64,000 nucleotides of DNA, taken from Anaerolentibacter hominis (GTDB taxonomy: Bacteria > Bacillota > Clostridia > Lachnospirales > Lachnospiraceae). The DNA lies in NCBI RefSeq assembly GCF_032380675.1, contig NZ_JAWDIX010000001.1, positions 62,001 through 126,000 of the forward strand. The letters are read 5' to 3'. This document shows, one piece after another, positions 18,257-26,666 of this stretch (within the stretch, counting starts at the first letter, position 1; each line of letters begins with the position of its first letter). Under the pieces are notes generated by a model. It was not told the origin of the DNA and ran no database searches. It was given only the letters and a program-made list of their open reading frames with translations. Made by a program: the position numbers and the translations under genes.

Positions 18257-18818
18257 GATACGCCGGGAAGGCACCAGGGTTCAAAAAAAGATGATTGGAA
18301 TCCTTGGAACCGGACCGGGGGCCGGAGTCACCCATACCGCGATAGCGGTTGCCATGTGTCTGACAAAACGGGGAGAGAAGACAGCTCTGCTGGAAATGAA
18401 TCACAAGGGAGCATTCTCCATACTGAGGCAGGTTCTGTCAAAAGAACAGGAAAATGGATGGTTTTGCCTGAAGAATACGGCGTTTTATCCACAGGTTACC
18501 CGGAATCGGCTGCCGGAAGTCCTAAACCGCAGTTACAGTTGTTTTGTCCTGGATTTTGGCTGCGATGAGATTTGGCTGCGGGATGAATTCCTGCGATGCG
18601 GTACGAAAATAATAATTGGCGACTTGTCGCTTTGGAAACTAAAAGAGACAGACGACTTTTTAATGAGGATAAGGGATATTGAAGCTTATAAAACATGGAG
18701 TTATCTGGCTGTGTTCGGCAGCGTCTGGAATAAGCCGGGATTCCGTAAGATCCCGTTCTTCAATGACCCTTTTCTTCCAAACGAAGGGGCAGACCGGTTG
18801 TTCTGTTCTGTTTTGTAG
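18231..18818 (+). CDS. TadZ/CpaE-like P-loop ATPase
   Basis: 195 residues. After a basic leader the chain reads MIGILGTGPGAGVTHTAIAV, a ParA/MinD-type P loop in which the signature Lys is replaced (GAGVT), then KTALLEMN and VLDFGCDEIW as the Walker B-like strand. Deviant Walker A motifs are typical of TadZ/CpaE proteins that position Tad pilus machines. It overlaps the kinase gene and lies eight bases before a CpaB-like gene. Assignment rests on fold motifs plus context. Confidence 0.65.
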   Translation: MKKRILWSKIRREGTRVQKKMIGILGTGPGAGVTHTAIAVAMCLTKRGEKTALLEMNHKGAFSILRQVLSKEQENGWFCLKNTAFYPQVTRNRLPEVLNRSYSCFVLDFGCDEIWLRDEFLRCGTKIIIGDLSLWKLKETDDFLMRIRDIEAYKTWSYLAVFGSVWNKPGFRKIPFFNDPFLPNEGADRLFCSVL

Positions 18819-18826
18819 GGAGGGAT

Positions 18827-19666
18827 GTGATCCTTTTGCTTAGACATAATAAAATAATCCGGGCTGCTCTGACTGGAGCGGGCCTGACAGCCCTGTTTTT
18901 TTCTGTAGTCATCGGAATTATCTATTTTAATAGGAAAGAAAAAAACAGTCTGGAGGAACCTGATCCTGTACGGACTCTTGTACGCCTGAGCAGGGATGTG
19001 CAGGAGGGAGAAGAGATTTCGGATAACGATGTAGAATTGATAACTGTCCGCTCAACGGAACCGTCAATAGCATCGGGGAACCTCAGAGAAGTTGTTGGAA
19101 AACGGGCCAAAGTCTCTCTGAAACGCGGCGGCATTCTGAATGGTGATGTTTTATATGATGGAGAAAAGATAGAGGATGATCTGAGGCTGAGACAATACCG
19201 GTTTATCCAGCTGACGGATAAATTAAAACCTGGTGATTATGTCGATGTGCGAATTTCATTTTCCAGCGGAGCAGATTTCATCCTGCTGTCAAAAAAGAAG
19301 ATCCAGGACATTACATTTCAGAATACGGAAGCCGGGACCGAAGACGGGCTGTGGATTCAGGTCAATGAGGAGGAAATGCTGCGCATGTCCAGCGCGGCGG
19401 TGGATGCCTATCTCCATGAAAACTGTACAATATATGCCATCTCATACATATTGGAGACACAGGCAGAAGCAGCCGTAAACTATCCGGTAAATGAAGTTGT
19501 GGAAAAATTACTGGAGGACGACCCGAATATTGCAGTAAGAGCGGAAAATTATCTGGCCGATCGTAAAGACCGGAACTCAATCGGCAGCCGGGATGATCCG
19601 GCAAAAGGAGAAACGAATCAAAATGTGCCGGAGGAAATACCAGATCCAATCCGGTATTTCGACTGA
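18827..19666 (+). CDS. CpaB/RcpC-like SAF-domain membrane protein
   Basis: 279 residues. The GTG at 18827 lies very close to the GGGAGGGA ribosome site (18818-18825); an in-frame TTG at 18836 has better spacing and would shorten the protein by three residues. One membrane helix (about 12-32) is followed by a SAF domain (about 45-105: VRLSRDVQEGEEISDNDVEL, VGKRAKVSLKRGGIL) and a beta-rich part resembling the CpaB body (LKPGDYVDVRISF). In Tad/Flp pilus systems CpaB acts in the envelope. No tadA, tadB, tadC or pilin gene follows. Confidence 0.75.
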   Translation: MILLLRHNKIIRAALTGAGLTALFFSVVIGIIYFNRKEKNSLEEPDPVRTLVRLSRDVQEGEEISDNDVELITVRSTEPSIASGNLREVVGKRAKVSLKRGGILNGDVLYDGEKIEDDLRLRQYRFIQLTDKLKPGDYVDVRISFSSGADFILLSKKKIQDITFQNTEAGTEDGLWIQVNEEEMLRMSSAAVDAYLHENCTIYAISYILETQAEAAVNYPVNEVVEKLLEDDPNIAVRAENYLADRKDRNSIGSRDDPAKGETNQNVPEEIPDPIRYFD

Positions 19667-20098
19667 TTGTTTTACCTGATCAACATAACACATATACCAT
19701 CTCACTTAGTTATATTTAATAACCTTCTATCTGAACCGGCAGGAAGGGGTAAGCTATCTGCCGGAGAAGTATAAACTGCAGCTGTTGTTAATAGTTGTTG
19801 GTGTACCCCCGAATATTCAATGTATACGCTATTAGTCATTTTAACAGAATCAGGCGCCGTGTAATGAAAAGGAAGAAATTCCGTAAAGGTACTCCATACC
19901 CGCGGCAGTCTGAAGAGATTGAAAAACCGCCGGCAGTCAGATTGCCGGCGGCTTTTTATTACATACGGCGTGCAAAGCGTATAAGCCTCTCAAAGATTGA
20001 GGGGTTGGGGTGCCAATGTGGACTTGCCCACTTTGTTATACAAAAAATTGTCGAAATACAGTGACTCCTAAAAAGAAAAATGGTATAATGAACAATAA
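19667..20098. other. Intergenic region with hairpins
   Basis: No gene supported. It holds an imperfect CCGGCAG...CTGCCGG repeat near 19736-19763, a terminator (19927-19957), and a GGCGTGCAAAG...CCTCTCA...TGAGGGG segment at 19967-20003 that resembles 9774-9809. An open frame at 19795-20064 runs through the terminator and is not called. Confidence 0.55.
19927..19957 (+). terminator. Intrinsic terminator after the kinase/Tad-like operon
   Basis: A GC-rich 9-bp stem (CCGCCGGCA at 19927-19935 with TGCCGGCGG at 19943-19951) followed by CTTTTTATT. Confidence 0.8.
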
Positions 20099-20350
20099 CT
20101 GAGCGATAGCGAAGTTATTGTTCACTACTCAAAGGCGAAGCATTTGAGTAGAACCCGAAACCTGAGCGATAGCGAAGTTATTGTTCACTACTCAAAGGCG
20201 AAGCATTTGAGTAGAACCCGAAACCTGAGCGATAGCGAAGTTATTGTTCACTACTCAAAGGCAAAGCATTTGAGTAGAACCCGAAACCTGAGCGATAGCG
20301 AAGTTATTGTTCACTACTCAAAGGCGAAGCATTTGAGTAGAACCCGAAAA
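20099..20350 (+). repeat. Four tandem 63-bp repeats
   Basis: Units start at 20099, 20162, 20225 and 20288 and are essentially identical (one G-to-A change in unit 3). Each contains a hairpin CTACTCAAA...TTTGAGTAG, and the first also pairs GAACAATAACT with AGTTATTGTTC. The period is a multiple of three and stop-free, so a 21-residue peptide repeat is open in one frame, but no ribosome site or signal supports expression. Confidence 0.95.
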
Positions 20351-20435
20351 TTTGTGAGGTGCGAAAACAGGAATTGAGCGGCATATTAGACGAACCGCTG
20401 AAAATATAGAGCAGAGTACGAGAAGGAGGCACACC

Positions 20436-22175
20436 GTGGAGGACTATAGAACAAGACATATGCGCCGGGCCAGAGAAAGAAGAAGGAAACAGATGATAAC
20501 ACTTGCTGTGTTGGTTGCGGTGGTTATTATCGTAGCAGTTTCTGCGATTATGCTTAAGAAGATGGGGCCGAATAAAGAACCGGCAGACCTGAATATGCAT
20601 TATAAACTGGGGTCAGACGAGGTTATGCTGCTGCTGGAGAATAAAGAAGCTGAGGAACGGGGCCGGCTGATCGACGGACAGGTTTATGTTGATTATGAAA
20701 CGGTGATCAATCATTTAAATAAGAGATTTTATTGGGATTCTAATGAAAATCTGATTTTGTACACAACGCCTACTGAGATCATAAAGGCGGAAGTAGGAAG
20801 CAAGAATTATTATGTTGTTAACAGTAAGGAGACGCTTAGCCACACTATAGTGAAGACAGAGGGCGATAAGGCGTATCTCTCACTGGAATTTGTGAAAAAG
20901 TTTTCTAACATAGAATATCAGGTGTATCAGGACCCGAACCGGGTGACGATTCAGTACCAGTGGGGCAATGAATTCCTGTACTCTAAGGTGAAGAAAGCCA
21001 CACAGCTTCGGACTGAAGGAAACGTAAAGGGAGCGATTATCAAGGAACTGGCCGCCGGTGATGTTGTCCGTTACCTGGATGGGAATGTTGAAGGTAAGTT
21101 TGCGGAGATCATGACGGAAGATGGCCTGATCGGCTACGTGAACTTAAAACACCTGGAAGATTCTTATTATGACAGCAAGACTTCGGATTATGAGGAACCG
21201 AAGTATAAGAGTATAAGCAAGGATGAGACGATTAATCTGGTTTGGCATCAGGTTACGAACCAGACGGCAAACGATAATCTGCTAAATATGCTTTCTGGTA
21301 CGAAGGGGGTTACTACCGTTTCGCCGACCTGGTATTCGGTAAATGGCAGCGATGGTTCCATTTCATCCCTTGCGAGCCAGAGATATGTGGACAGAGCTCA
21401 CAATCTGGGCATTGAGGTGTGGGCGCTGGTAAACGATTTTGATAAAGATGTGGATATGATGAAAGTGCTGTCCACCACATCCAGCCGGGAGAAATTAAGC
21501 AATGAGCTTCTGGCGGAAGCAATTAAATATGGTTTTGACGGTATTAACGTGGACTTTGAAAATATTAGCCTTGAAATGGGCAGGCATTATATTCAGTTCC
21601 TTCGTGAATTGTCCGTCAAGTGCAGGAATAACGGTATCGTTCTTTCTATTGATAATTACGTTCCGTCTCCCTATTCAGAGTACTATGACCGGGAGGAGCA
21701 GGGCATTATCGCTGATTATGTTATTATCATGGCATATGATGAACACCATGGGACTTCGGAAGTGTCGGGGTCCGTTGCTTCCCAGCCTTTCCTGGAGAAA
21801 GCAATTGAGGATTCGCTGACAATGGTGCCTGCGGATAAGCTGATTATGGGGATTCCGTTCTACACCAGACTGTGGCAGGAGAAGGCAAAGAAGGACGGAA
21901 CCGTCAAGGTGTCCTCCAAGGTTTACAATATGACAAATGCCCAGAAGCTGATGAAGGACATGAAGGTCGATCTGATCTGGGATGAAGACTGCAGTCAGTA
22001 TTATGGCGAATATACCACCTCTGAGGGTACCTTCAAGATGTGGCTGGAGGATGAAAAATCCATTGAAGCCAAGATGAAGGCTATTTATAACAATAAGCTG
22101 GCCGGTGTGGCAGAGTGGAAGCTGGGACTTGAGTCGGACGGCGTGTGGAATGTCATTCAGAAGTATGTAAATTAA
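20436..22175 (+). CDS. Glycoside hydrolase family 18 protein (spore/cell-wall type)
   Basis: 579 residues from GTG after AGAAGGAGGC. A cytoplasmic basic N-terminus and one membrane helix (about 22-42) anchor it. Next comes a copper-amine-oxidase-N-like/SH3-like region (about 45-255, with a GYVNLKHLE SH3 strand), then a GH18 barrel (about 260-579). The catalytic motif DGINVDFE is at 368-375, so the acid is Glu 375. Downstream motifs VIIMAYDEHH and GIPFYTRLW are typical of YaaH/SleL-like enzymes that cut peptidoglycan in spores. It precedes an amidase gene, which suggests shared work on peptidoglycan. Confidence 0.88.
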   Translation: MEDYRTRHMRRARERRRKQMITLAVLVAVVIIVAVSAIMLKKMGPNKEPADLNMHYKLGSDEVMLLLENKEAEERGRLIDGQVYVDYETVINHLNKRFYWDSNENLILYTTPTEIIKAEVGSKNYYVVNSKETLSHTIVKTEGDKAYLSLEFVKKFSNIEYQVYQDPNRVTIQYQWGNEFLYSKVKKATQLRTEGNVKGAIIKELAAGDVVRYLDGNVEGKFAEIMTEDGLIGYVNLKHLEDSYYDSKTSDYEEPKYKSISKDETINLVWHQVTNQTANDNLLNMLSGTKGVTTVSPTWYSVNGSDGSISSLASQRYVDRAHNLGIEVWALVNDFDKDVDMMKVLSTTSSREKLSNELLAEAIKYGFDGINVDFENISLEMGRHYIQFLRELSVKCRNNGIVLSIDNYVPSPYSEYYDREEQGIIADYVIIMAYDEHHGTSEVSGSVASQPFLEKAIEDSLTMVPADKLIMGIPFYTRLWQEKAKKDGTVKVSSKVYNMTNAQKLMKDMKVDLIWDEDCSQYYGEYTTSEGTFKMWLEDEKSIEAKMKAIYNNKLAGVAEWKLGLESDGVWNVIQKYVN

Positions 22176-22189
22176 ATAGTATTATATCC

Positions 22190-22223
22190 GGGAGCTGCTG
22201 CGCGAAAGCAACAGCTCCCTTAT
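22190..22223 (+). terminator. Terminator after the GH18 gene
   Basis: GGGAGCTG pairs with CAGCTCCC around a small internal loop, followed by a weak T-rich tail. Confidence 0.6.
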
Positions 22224-22294
22224 TTTGCAGGGAAGTAATAAAGGAAACGGCTGTCTCATAGAATAAAAGGAAGAGACAAAGAGCGGTTTGCAAA

Positions 22295-22987
22295 ATGAAA
22301 ATAAGAAAAGTTTTGTTGCTTGTCATTCCTCTTTTACTGTTTGCTGTGGGCATAACAACCAGTGCCGTAGTCGCCACGAGGGGAGAGATTCAGGACGACA
22401 GAAAAATTGTGATTGCGCTGGATGCAGGCCACGGGGGCGATGATCCGGGAAAGATCGGAATTAACGGCGCGCTGGAAAAGGACATTAATCTTTCCATCTG
22501 TTATTATTTAAAGGAGTTCCTGGAATTAAATGATATTGAAGTGGTACTGACCAGAACGGATGAAAAGGGACTTTATGAAGCCTCTGATCAAAATAAGAAG
22601 ACTGCGGATCTGAACAGGAGGCTGAAAATTCTGGAAGATGAAGATGTGACTTTTGCTGTGAGCATCCATCAGAACAGCTTTGAACAGGAGAGTTCAAAGG
22701 GGGCTCAGGTCTTTTACTACACCGGTTCGGAAGACGGGCGTCAGATGGCGGAGATGATTCAGCAACAGATCATTACCGGTATCCAGCCGGATAACCACCG
22801 GGTAATTAAGCCGAATGATACGTATTATCTGTTAAAAAACTCCTGTTGTCCTCTTGTAATTGTGGAGTGCGGCTTTCTGTCGAACCAGAGCGAAGCAGAA
22901 CTGCTGTGTGAGGAAGACTACCAGGAGAAAATGGCATGGGCCATCCACATGGGCATCATGCAGTACATAAACAGTGAAATGAAATAG
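22295..22987 (+). CDS. N-acetylmuramoyl-L-alanine amidase (Amidase_3)
   Basis: 230 residues. A signal/membrane segment (about 5-25) precedes an Amidase_3 domain that cleaves the MurNAc-L-Ala bond in peptidoglycan. Zinc and catalytic residues are in place: His 46 (LDAGHGG), Glu 61 (GALEKDINL), His 125 (SIHQNSF) and the catalytic Glu 191 (VIVECGFLSN). It resembles CwlD-type enzymes that make spore-cortex muramic lactam, consistent with the neighbouring GH18 protein. The ribosome site before the ATG is weak. Confidence 0.9.
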   Translation: MKIRKVLLLVIPLLLFAVGITTSAVVATRGEIQDDRKIVIALDAGHGGDDPGKIGINGALEKDINLSICYYLKEFLELNDIEVVLTRTDEKGLYEASDQNKKTADLNRRLKILEDEDVTFAVSIHQNSFEQESSKGAQVFYYTGSEDGRQMAEMIQQQIITGIQPDNHRVIKPNDTYYLLKNSCCPLVIVECGFLSNQSEAELLCEEDYQEKMAWAIHMGIMQYINSEMK

Positions 22988-23022
22988 ATTCCTGGACCAT
23001 GGAATGGGTTCAGGCATAATCA

Positions 23023-23067
23023 TAGCGCCGATGTACGAAGGTGTGAACCCTTTCGTAATCGGCGCTA
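23023..23067. terminator. Inverted repeat between convergent genes
   Basis: TAGCGCCGAT (23023-23032) pairs with ATCGGCGCTA (23058-23067), with inner ACGAAGG/CCTTTCGT pairing. Position fits a shared terminator, although no long T run follows. Confidence 0.5.
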
Positions 23068-23156
23068 AACTGTGCGTCTGGTATAGTCTGTGTTCTTATT
23101 TATAGGCGAGTTTATAGGCGAGACCGGGCAGCAGATCAGTTTATTGAAATTTTCCG

Positions 23157-24587
23157 TTACTGCCCCATCAGAATCTGGGCTGCCTCCCGCAGCGTAGTAA
23201 CTTCTCCCACGTTGCCGGGGAAAATCACATAGGGGGTGTGGGGGAACAGACTTTCTTCTCCTGTCTGCCAGACGGGAATGCCGGGACGGATCTGTCCCAT
23301 AACAGTTGCCCGCTTAACCCGGAGGGCCTTCGTTCCCACATCGCTGGATGTAATACCTCCTTTTGCAATGACAAAGGCGGGAGCGGTTTTAAGATTGCCC
23401 ACAAAAGACTGTACCGCATCCGAGATGCGGACAGAGCGAAGCAGGGCTTCTTCCTTTGTATCGTGATCTATGGTCAGAAGTTTCCGGTTCGTATAGACAA
23501 CAGCGGTCTTCCCTGCGTCGACGGCTTCCTCACAAAGCTCCTGAACCCGGCTGATTTCATCCTGCCATTGTTCTGGAGAGGCAAGAACAAGATCCGAGCG
23601 GAACTCAATTCCAAGGAGACCAGAAAGGGTCAGGAGTTCGTTCAGCTGAGCGGTCGTCTTGGCTGTATGGGAACCGACTACAATGATACCTCCCTTTGAG
23701 GTATCACGGGTTACCATATCCTGACGGGTCAGCAGAGGCTTGTCTGTAATGCCGCCGAGGACTTTGACGATAGCGGCGGCCGTCCGGAACAGGTAACGTT
23801 TTCCCGCGGCCATGGCCCGGTAGAGGGCAGTACAGAATACTTTTATATCACAATAATCTATGGCGTTGACGATGACCTTCCGAAATCCGGTGACATCCAG
23901 CAGCAGACGGGTTATCCCATCATAGTCCATAGAACGCAGAAGATCCAGAGAGATGCAGGTAACCTCTGAGGCCGGAAACCTGCCGCCGGTTTTTTCTTCA
24001 ACATAAGCGGGCAGCCCGGAAGAGTGATAACCAAAGGTCTTATCCCCGGCAAACTCTGTTTCCCCGGCGGGAACCAGTTCATCACCATACTGCACATAAT
24101 GGATATTATTTAATGTAAAACGGCCTCCTTCTTTAAAGAAGGGGCAGAGAATTTCGCCGTCAATGGTACGTCCGCTTTCTTCCTCGAAAACCTCTTTCAA
24201 TACTTCGGTTTCAAGCGGATAATGCCCTCTGAGCGTAGAGTCGCTCCGGCTGATCACAATCACATCCAGGCCCATTTCAGCAGAGACTCTGTGAATACGT
24301 CTTGCAATCTGTGTATGTACCTCTCTGGTCTGCGAGGCGGTAAATCCCCTGGAATTTGTCAGAATATAAAACAATTTATTCTGTTCACCCAGACCCTGGC
24401 GGATACTTTCCTCTTCCCAGTCTGTGTAGACCGAAATGCCGTGGACAGTCTGGACACCGGTAGGATCGTCATCCAGTACAATAATTTTGCACGGGTCAGA
24501 TGCAATTTCTTTCTGAAGCAGAATATCTGCGGCAGCTTCATCAATGGATGGAAACTGGTTTAAAATATCGGTACGGATCGAAGCCAT
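23157..24587 (-). CDS. Four-carbon acid sugar kinase family protein (DUF1537)
   Basis: 476 residues from ATG 24587, seven bases after GAAAGGGG; a further in-frame ATG at 24605 precedes the ribosome site. The N-terminal substrate domain carries DDDPTGVQTVHG and RSDSTLRGHYPLE, and the C-terminal nucleotide domain carries KGGITSSDVGTKAL and PGNVG. Members (OtnK, DtnK) phosphorylate threonate or erythronate at the 4-OH with ATP. The substrate here is not fixed. It lies 41 bases after the racemase-like gene and is divergent from an RpiR regulator, pointing to an inducible acid-sugar pathway. Confidence 0.88.
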   Translation of the reverse strand: MASIRTDILNQFPSIDEAAADILLQKEIASDPCKIIVLDDDPTGVQTVHGISVYTDWEEESIRQGLGEQNKLFYILTNSRGFTASQTREVHTQIARRIHRVSAEMGLDVIVISRSDSTLRGHYPLETEVLKEVFEEESGRTIDGEILCPFFKEGGRFTLNNIHYVQYGDELVPAGETEFAGDKTFGYHSSGLPAYVEEKTGGRFPASEVTCISLDLLRSMDYDGITRLLLDVTGFRKVIVNAIDYCDIKVFCTALYRAMAAGKRYLFRTAAAIVKVLGGITDKPLLTRQDMVTRDTSKGGIIVVGSHTAKTTAQLNELLTLSGLLGIEFRSDLVLASPEQWQDEISRVQELCEEAVDAGKTAVVYTNRKLLTIDHDTKEEALLRSVRISDAVQSFVGNLKTAPAFVIAKGGITSSDVGTKALRVKRATVMGQIRPGIPVWQTGEESLFPHTPYVIFPGNVGEVTTLREAAQILMGQ

Positions 24588-24628
24588 AGTAAATACCCCT
24601 TTCAATATATGATTTAACTATACCTTTT

Positions 24629-25288
24629 TTACTCCAGCCCATCAATGACCGATTTCAGATATTCAATCCCAATTCTGGGACTGGACAGTACCGGTTTATC
24701 AATATGGGCCAGCAGCGGCAGCAGGACAACCATGCTGCCCTGGGCGAGGACAACCACGTCGTTTTCCCTGGCGGCCTGCTCGACGGCCCCAATTACCATT
24801 TTATTGTGTGTTTCTGCGTCTCCTTTTTTAATCAGGATATCCATCGCTCCATCTACCAGGTATGGAGTCAGAGTTATTTCTTTTCCCTGCTCCTTTGCAG
24901 TTCTGATAATATTGCTGCTGCTGGGCTTTACTGTGGTGGCTACGGTGGCCACAAGGCCAATCTTCCTGCCGCTGTTTACTGCCTTTACCGCCATCCCCTT
25001 GTCTATGCTTACAATCGGAATGGAGCAGAAATTCTGAGCCCAGGCGGCTACCTCGCTGACAGAAGAACACTGGTTCAAAATGACATCAGCACCCATTTCC
25101 TCCGCAAATTTAAAATACGTGGACATGCGGTGACGGATATAAGGGGTAACGCCGTGATTTGCCACCACTTCATCCAGCAGGCTACTGTCGATAATTTCCT
25201 GTACCACTGCCTTCGGAATGATTTCGGCAATCAGATCTTTTAAGTCTTTGGAAGAAACCGCACTGGTTTCAACAATCACAATTTTCAT
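24629..25288 (-). CDS. Aspartate/glutamate racemase-family protein
   Basis: 219 residues, starting MKIVIVETSAVSSKDL at 25288, where family similarity begins; the frame is open to 25405 but the extra 39 residues look non-coding. The first-lobe Cys is present in LNQCSSVSEV. The second-lobe motif, usually a Cys, reads VVLAQGSM, so a two-base racemase mechanism is unlikely. Proteins of this type accompany four-carbon sugar kinases, where they may isomerise or epimerise the substrate. No strong ribosome site was found. Confidence 0.75.
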   Translation of the reverse strand: MKIVIVETSAVSSKDLKDLIAEIIPKAVVQEIIDSSLLDEVVANHGVTPYIRHRMSTYFKFAEEMGADVILNQCSSVSEVAAWAQNFCSIPIVSIDKGMAVKAVNSGRKIGLVATVATTVKPSSSNIIRTAKEQGKEITLTPYLVDGAMDILIKKGDAETHNKMVIGAVEQAARENDVVVLAQGSMVVLLPLLAHIDKPVLSSPRIGIEYLKSVIDGLE

Positions 25289-25492
25289 AATATCGTCATA
25301 TACGGGCTGCTGCTGACAAGAGACCGGGAGGGTGCAGTCCGCATAACTCCTTGTTCCTGAATTTCCCGGCCCAGAACGGAGTATAACTACTAAGTTTAAA
25401 TTCATAACGAAGTTATACTGCGCAATCTGTATCCTAACACAATTTTCATGGTTTGTAAACAGAAATCTGATATGGATTTGTCGGAGGTAACA
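25289..25492. promoter_or_regulatory. Divergent control region, racemase/kinase versus RpiR gene
   Basis: Contains a short palindrome ATAAC-TTC-GTTAT near 25400-25415 next to candidate - strand promoter hexamers. It is a plausible operator for the adjacent RpiR regulator. Confidence 0.4.
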
Positions 25493-25521
25493 TTGACAGG
25501 ATACAGAAAAAAACCTATAGT
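25493..25521 (+). promoter_or_regulatory. Promoter of the RpiR-family regulator gene
   Basis: TTGACA and TATAGT with a 17-base spacer, close to consensus. Confidence 0.8.
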
Positions 25522-25552
25522 TGAGTTAAGATAATGAACAAAGGAGAATCGT

Positions 25553-26437
25553 ATGAGCAAGGGAATATCTCAAATCCGGAACAAGTATAATACTCTGTCC
25601 AGAAAGCAGAAAGAATTGGCCGATTACATTCTTCATAATATGGAGCAGGTAACGCTGATGACTATGAAGGAACTGGCCGACAGCTGTGAGACAAGCGAGG
25701 CTACCGTAGTGCGGTTCCTTCACAAGCTTGGATATGACTCCTACCAGCTGTTTCGTATGGACATGGTAAAGGAATATTCCGAATTGATGGGAGCGCCGGC
25801 ACAGTACCGCATCCAGATTGAGGACGGCTATCAGAATGTCTCTCCCACCGACTCGGCCGGAGAGATAAAGTGCAAGGTAATGCATGCGGCATCTGCGGCA
25901 ATTTTGGGCATTGAAAGTCTTGTGGATTCCGAACAGATTCAGAAAGCGGCGGACTGGATTCTCCATGCCGGGCAGATACAGTTTTTTGGTTCGGGAGGAT
26001 CTTATATCATTGCCCTGGATGCGTTTCACAAGTTCTTTCGTCTTGACCTGCCTGTTTTCTGTGATTCAAATTCCCATTTTTCCCTGGTCAAGGCCGGTAT
26101 GCTCACAGAGAGGGATGTAGTCCTGCTGATATCTCATACCGGAGAAAGCCTGGAGATCCTGGCCTGTGCAAGAAATGCCAGAAAATGCGGGGCAAAGGTG
26201 ATTGCGCTGACTAGTTATATGAATTCCAGCCTGGCTAAGATGGCAGATCTGACTTTATTCAGTTCCCATAATGAACTGGAGTATTACACGGATGCAATGG
26301 TTTCCCGGCTTATCCAGCTGGCGGTACTGGATATGATCTACCTGGTGGTGCGTATTCAGATGGGGGATAAGGCCACGGAAAACCTGGCCAGGGCAAAGGG
26401 ATCTATCACAGAGGTAAAAACCAGAAGACATTCGTAA
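25553..26437 (+). CDS. MurR/RpiR family transcriptional regulator
   Basis: 294 residues from ATG after AAAGGAG. The N-terminal HTH_6 domain (about 1-77, with TMKELADSCETSEATVVRFLHKLGY as recognition unit; shown in parts as SCETSEATVVRF) is followed by a SIS sugar-phosphate-binding domain (about 110-260, FFGSGGSYIIALD and LLISHTGESLEIL). Such proteins sense phosphosugars. Divergent arrangement makes the kinase/racemase pair the likely target. Confidence 0.9.
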   Translation: MSKGISQIRNKYNTLSRKQKELADYILHNMEQVTLMTMKELADSCETSEATVVRFLHKLGYDSYQLFRMDMVKEYSELMGAPAQYRIQIEDGYQNVSPTDSAGEIKCKVMHAASAAILGIESLVDSEQIQKAADWILHAGQIQFFGSGGSYIIALDAFHKFFRLDLPVFCDSNSHFSLVKAGMLTERDVVLLISHTGESLEILACARNARKCGAKVIALTSYMNSSLAKMADLTLFSSHNELEYYTDAMVSRLIQLAVLDMIYLVVRIQMGDKATENLARAKGSITEVKTRRHS

Positions 26438-26500
26438 TCAGGAATGTTATGCCGCGCGGGCGGCGCCTGATGCCACGGATTTGACTTAAAAATGGTATAT

Positions 26501-26637
26501 TTTATCATAGAAGTAGATAAGACTCCCACCTCTATAGGCGGGGAGTAAATAACAAATTCGTCTTGGTGGGAGCCCAGTCTCCTTCCAAGATAAAGCCTAC
26601 GGCGGCTCGCAGCAAGTACGCCGAGGCGTACTTGAAA
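26501..26637. repeat. Dispersed hairpin-rich repeat, copy 1
   Basis: About 137 bp sharing near-identity with 37404-37512. Inside are CTCCCACC...GG(C/T)GGGAG stems that can pair in two alternative ways (a short hairpin, or with GGTGGGAG 40 bases on), and a perfect CAAGTACGCC/GGCGTACTTG palindrome at the right end. Copy 1 has about 23 extra bases between two CAAG-like direct repeats. The hairpin style resembles IS200/IS605-end-derived miniature elements. Confidence 0.8.
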
Positions 26638-26666
26638 AGAGATAAAGGGGAAGGAAGTAAATCCAC

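Noticed and set aside
19795..20064. 89-codon + strand open frame
   Set aside because: Runs through a strong terminator (19927-19957) and shows no ribosome site or family match.
20099..20350. CRISPR array
   Set aside because: The repeats are contiguous 63-bp units with no unique spacers and no cas genes nearby.
20144..20377. Repeat peptide gene of 21-residue units
   Set aside because: Exists only because the 63-bp DNA repeat is stop-free; no ribosome site or signal peptide.
25395..25425. ATAACTTCG-like palindrome resembling a loxP arm
   Set aside because: Only a short palindrome ATAAC-TTC-GTTAT is present, with no second arm or 8-base spacer; more likely a regulator site.
26501..26637. tRNA or T-box RNA
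   Set aside because: No cloverleaf, no T-box motif, and a second copy after the atp operon argues for a dispersed element.
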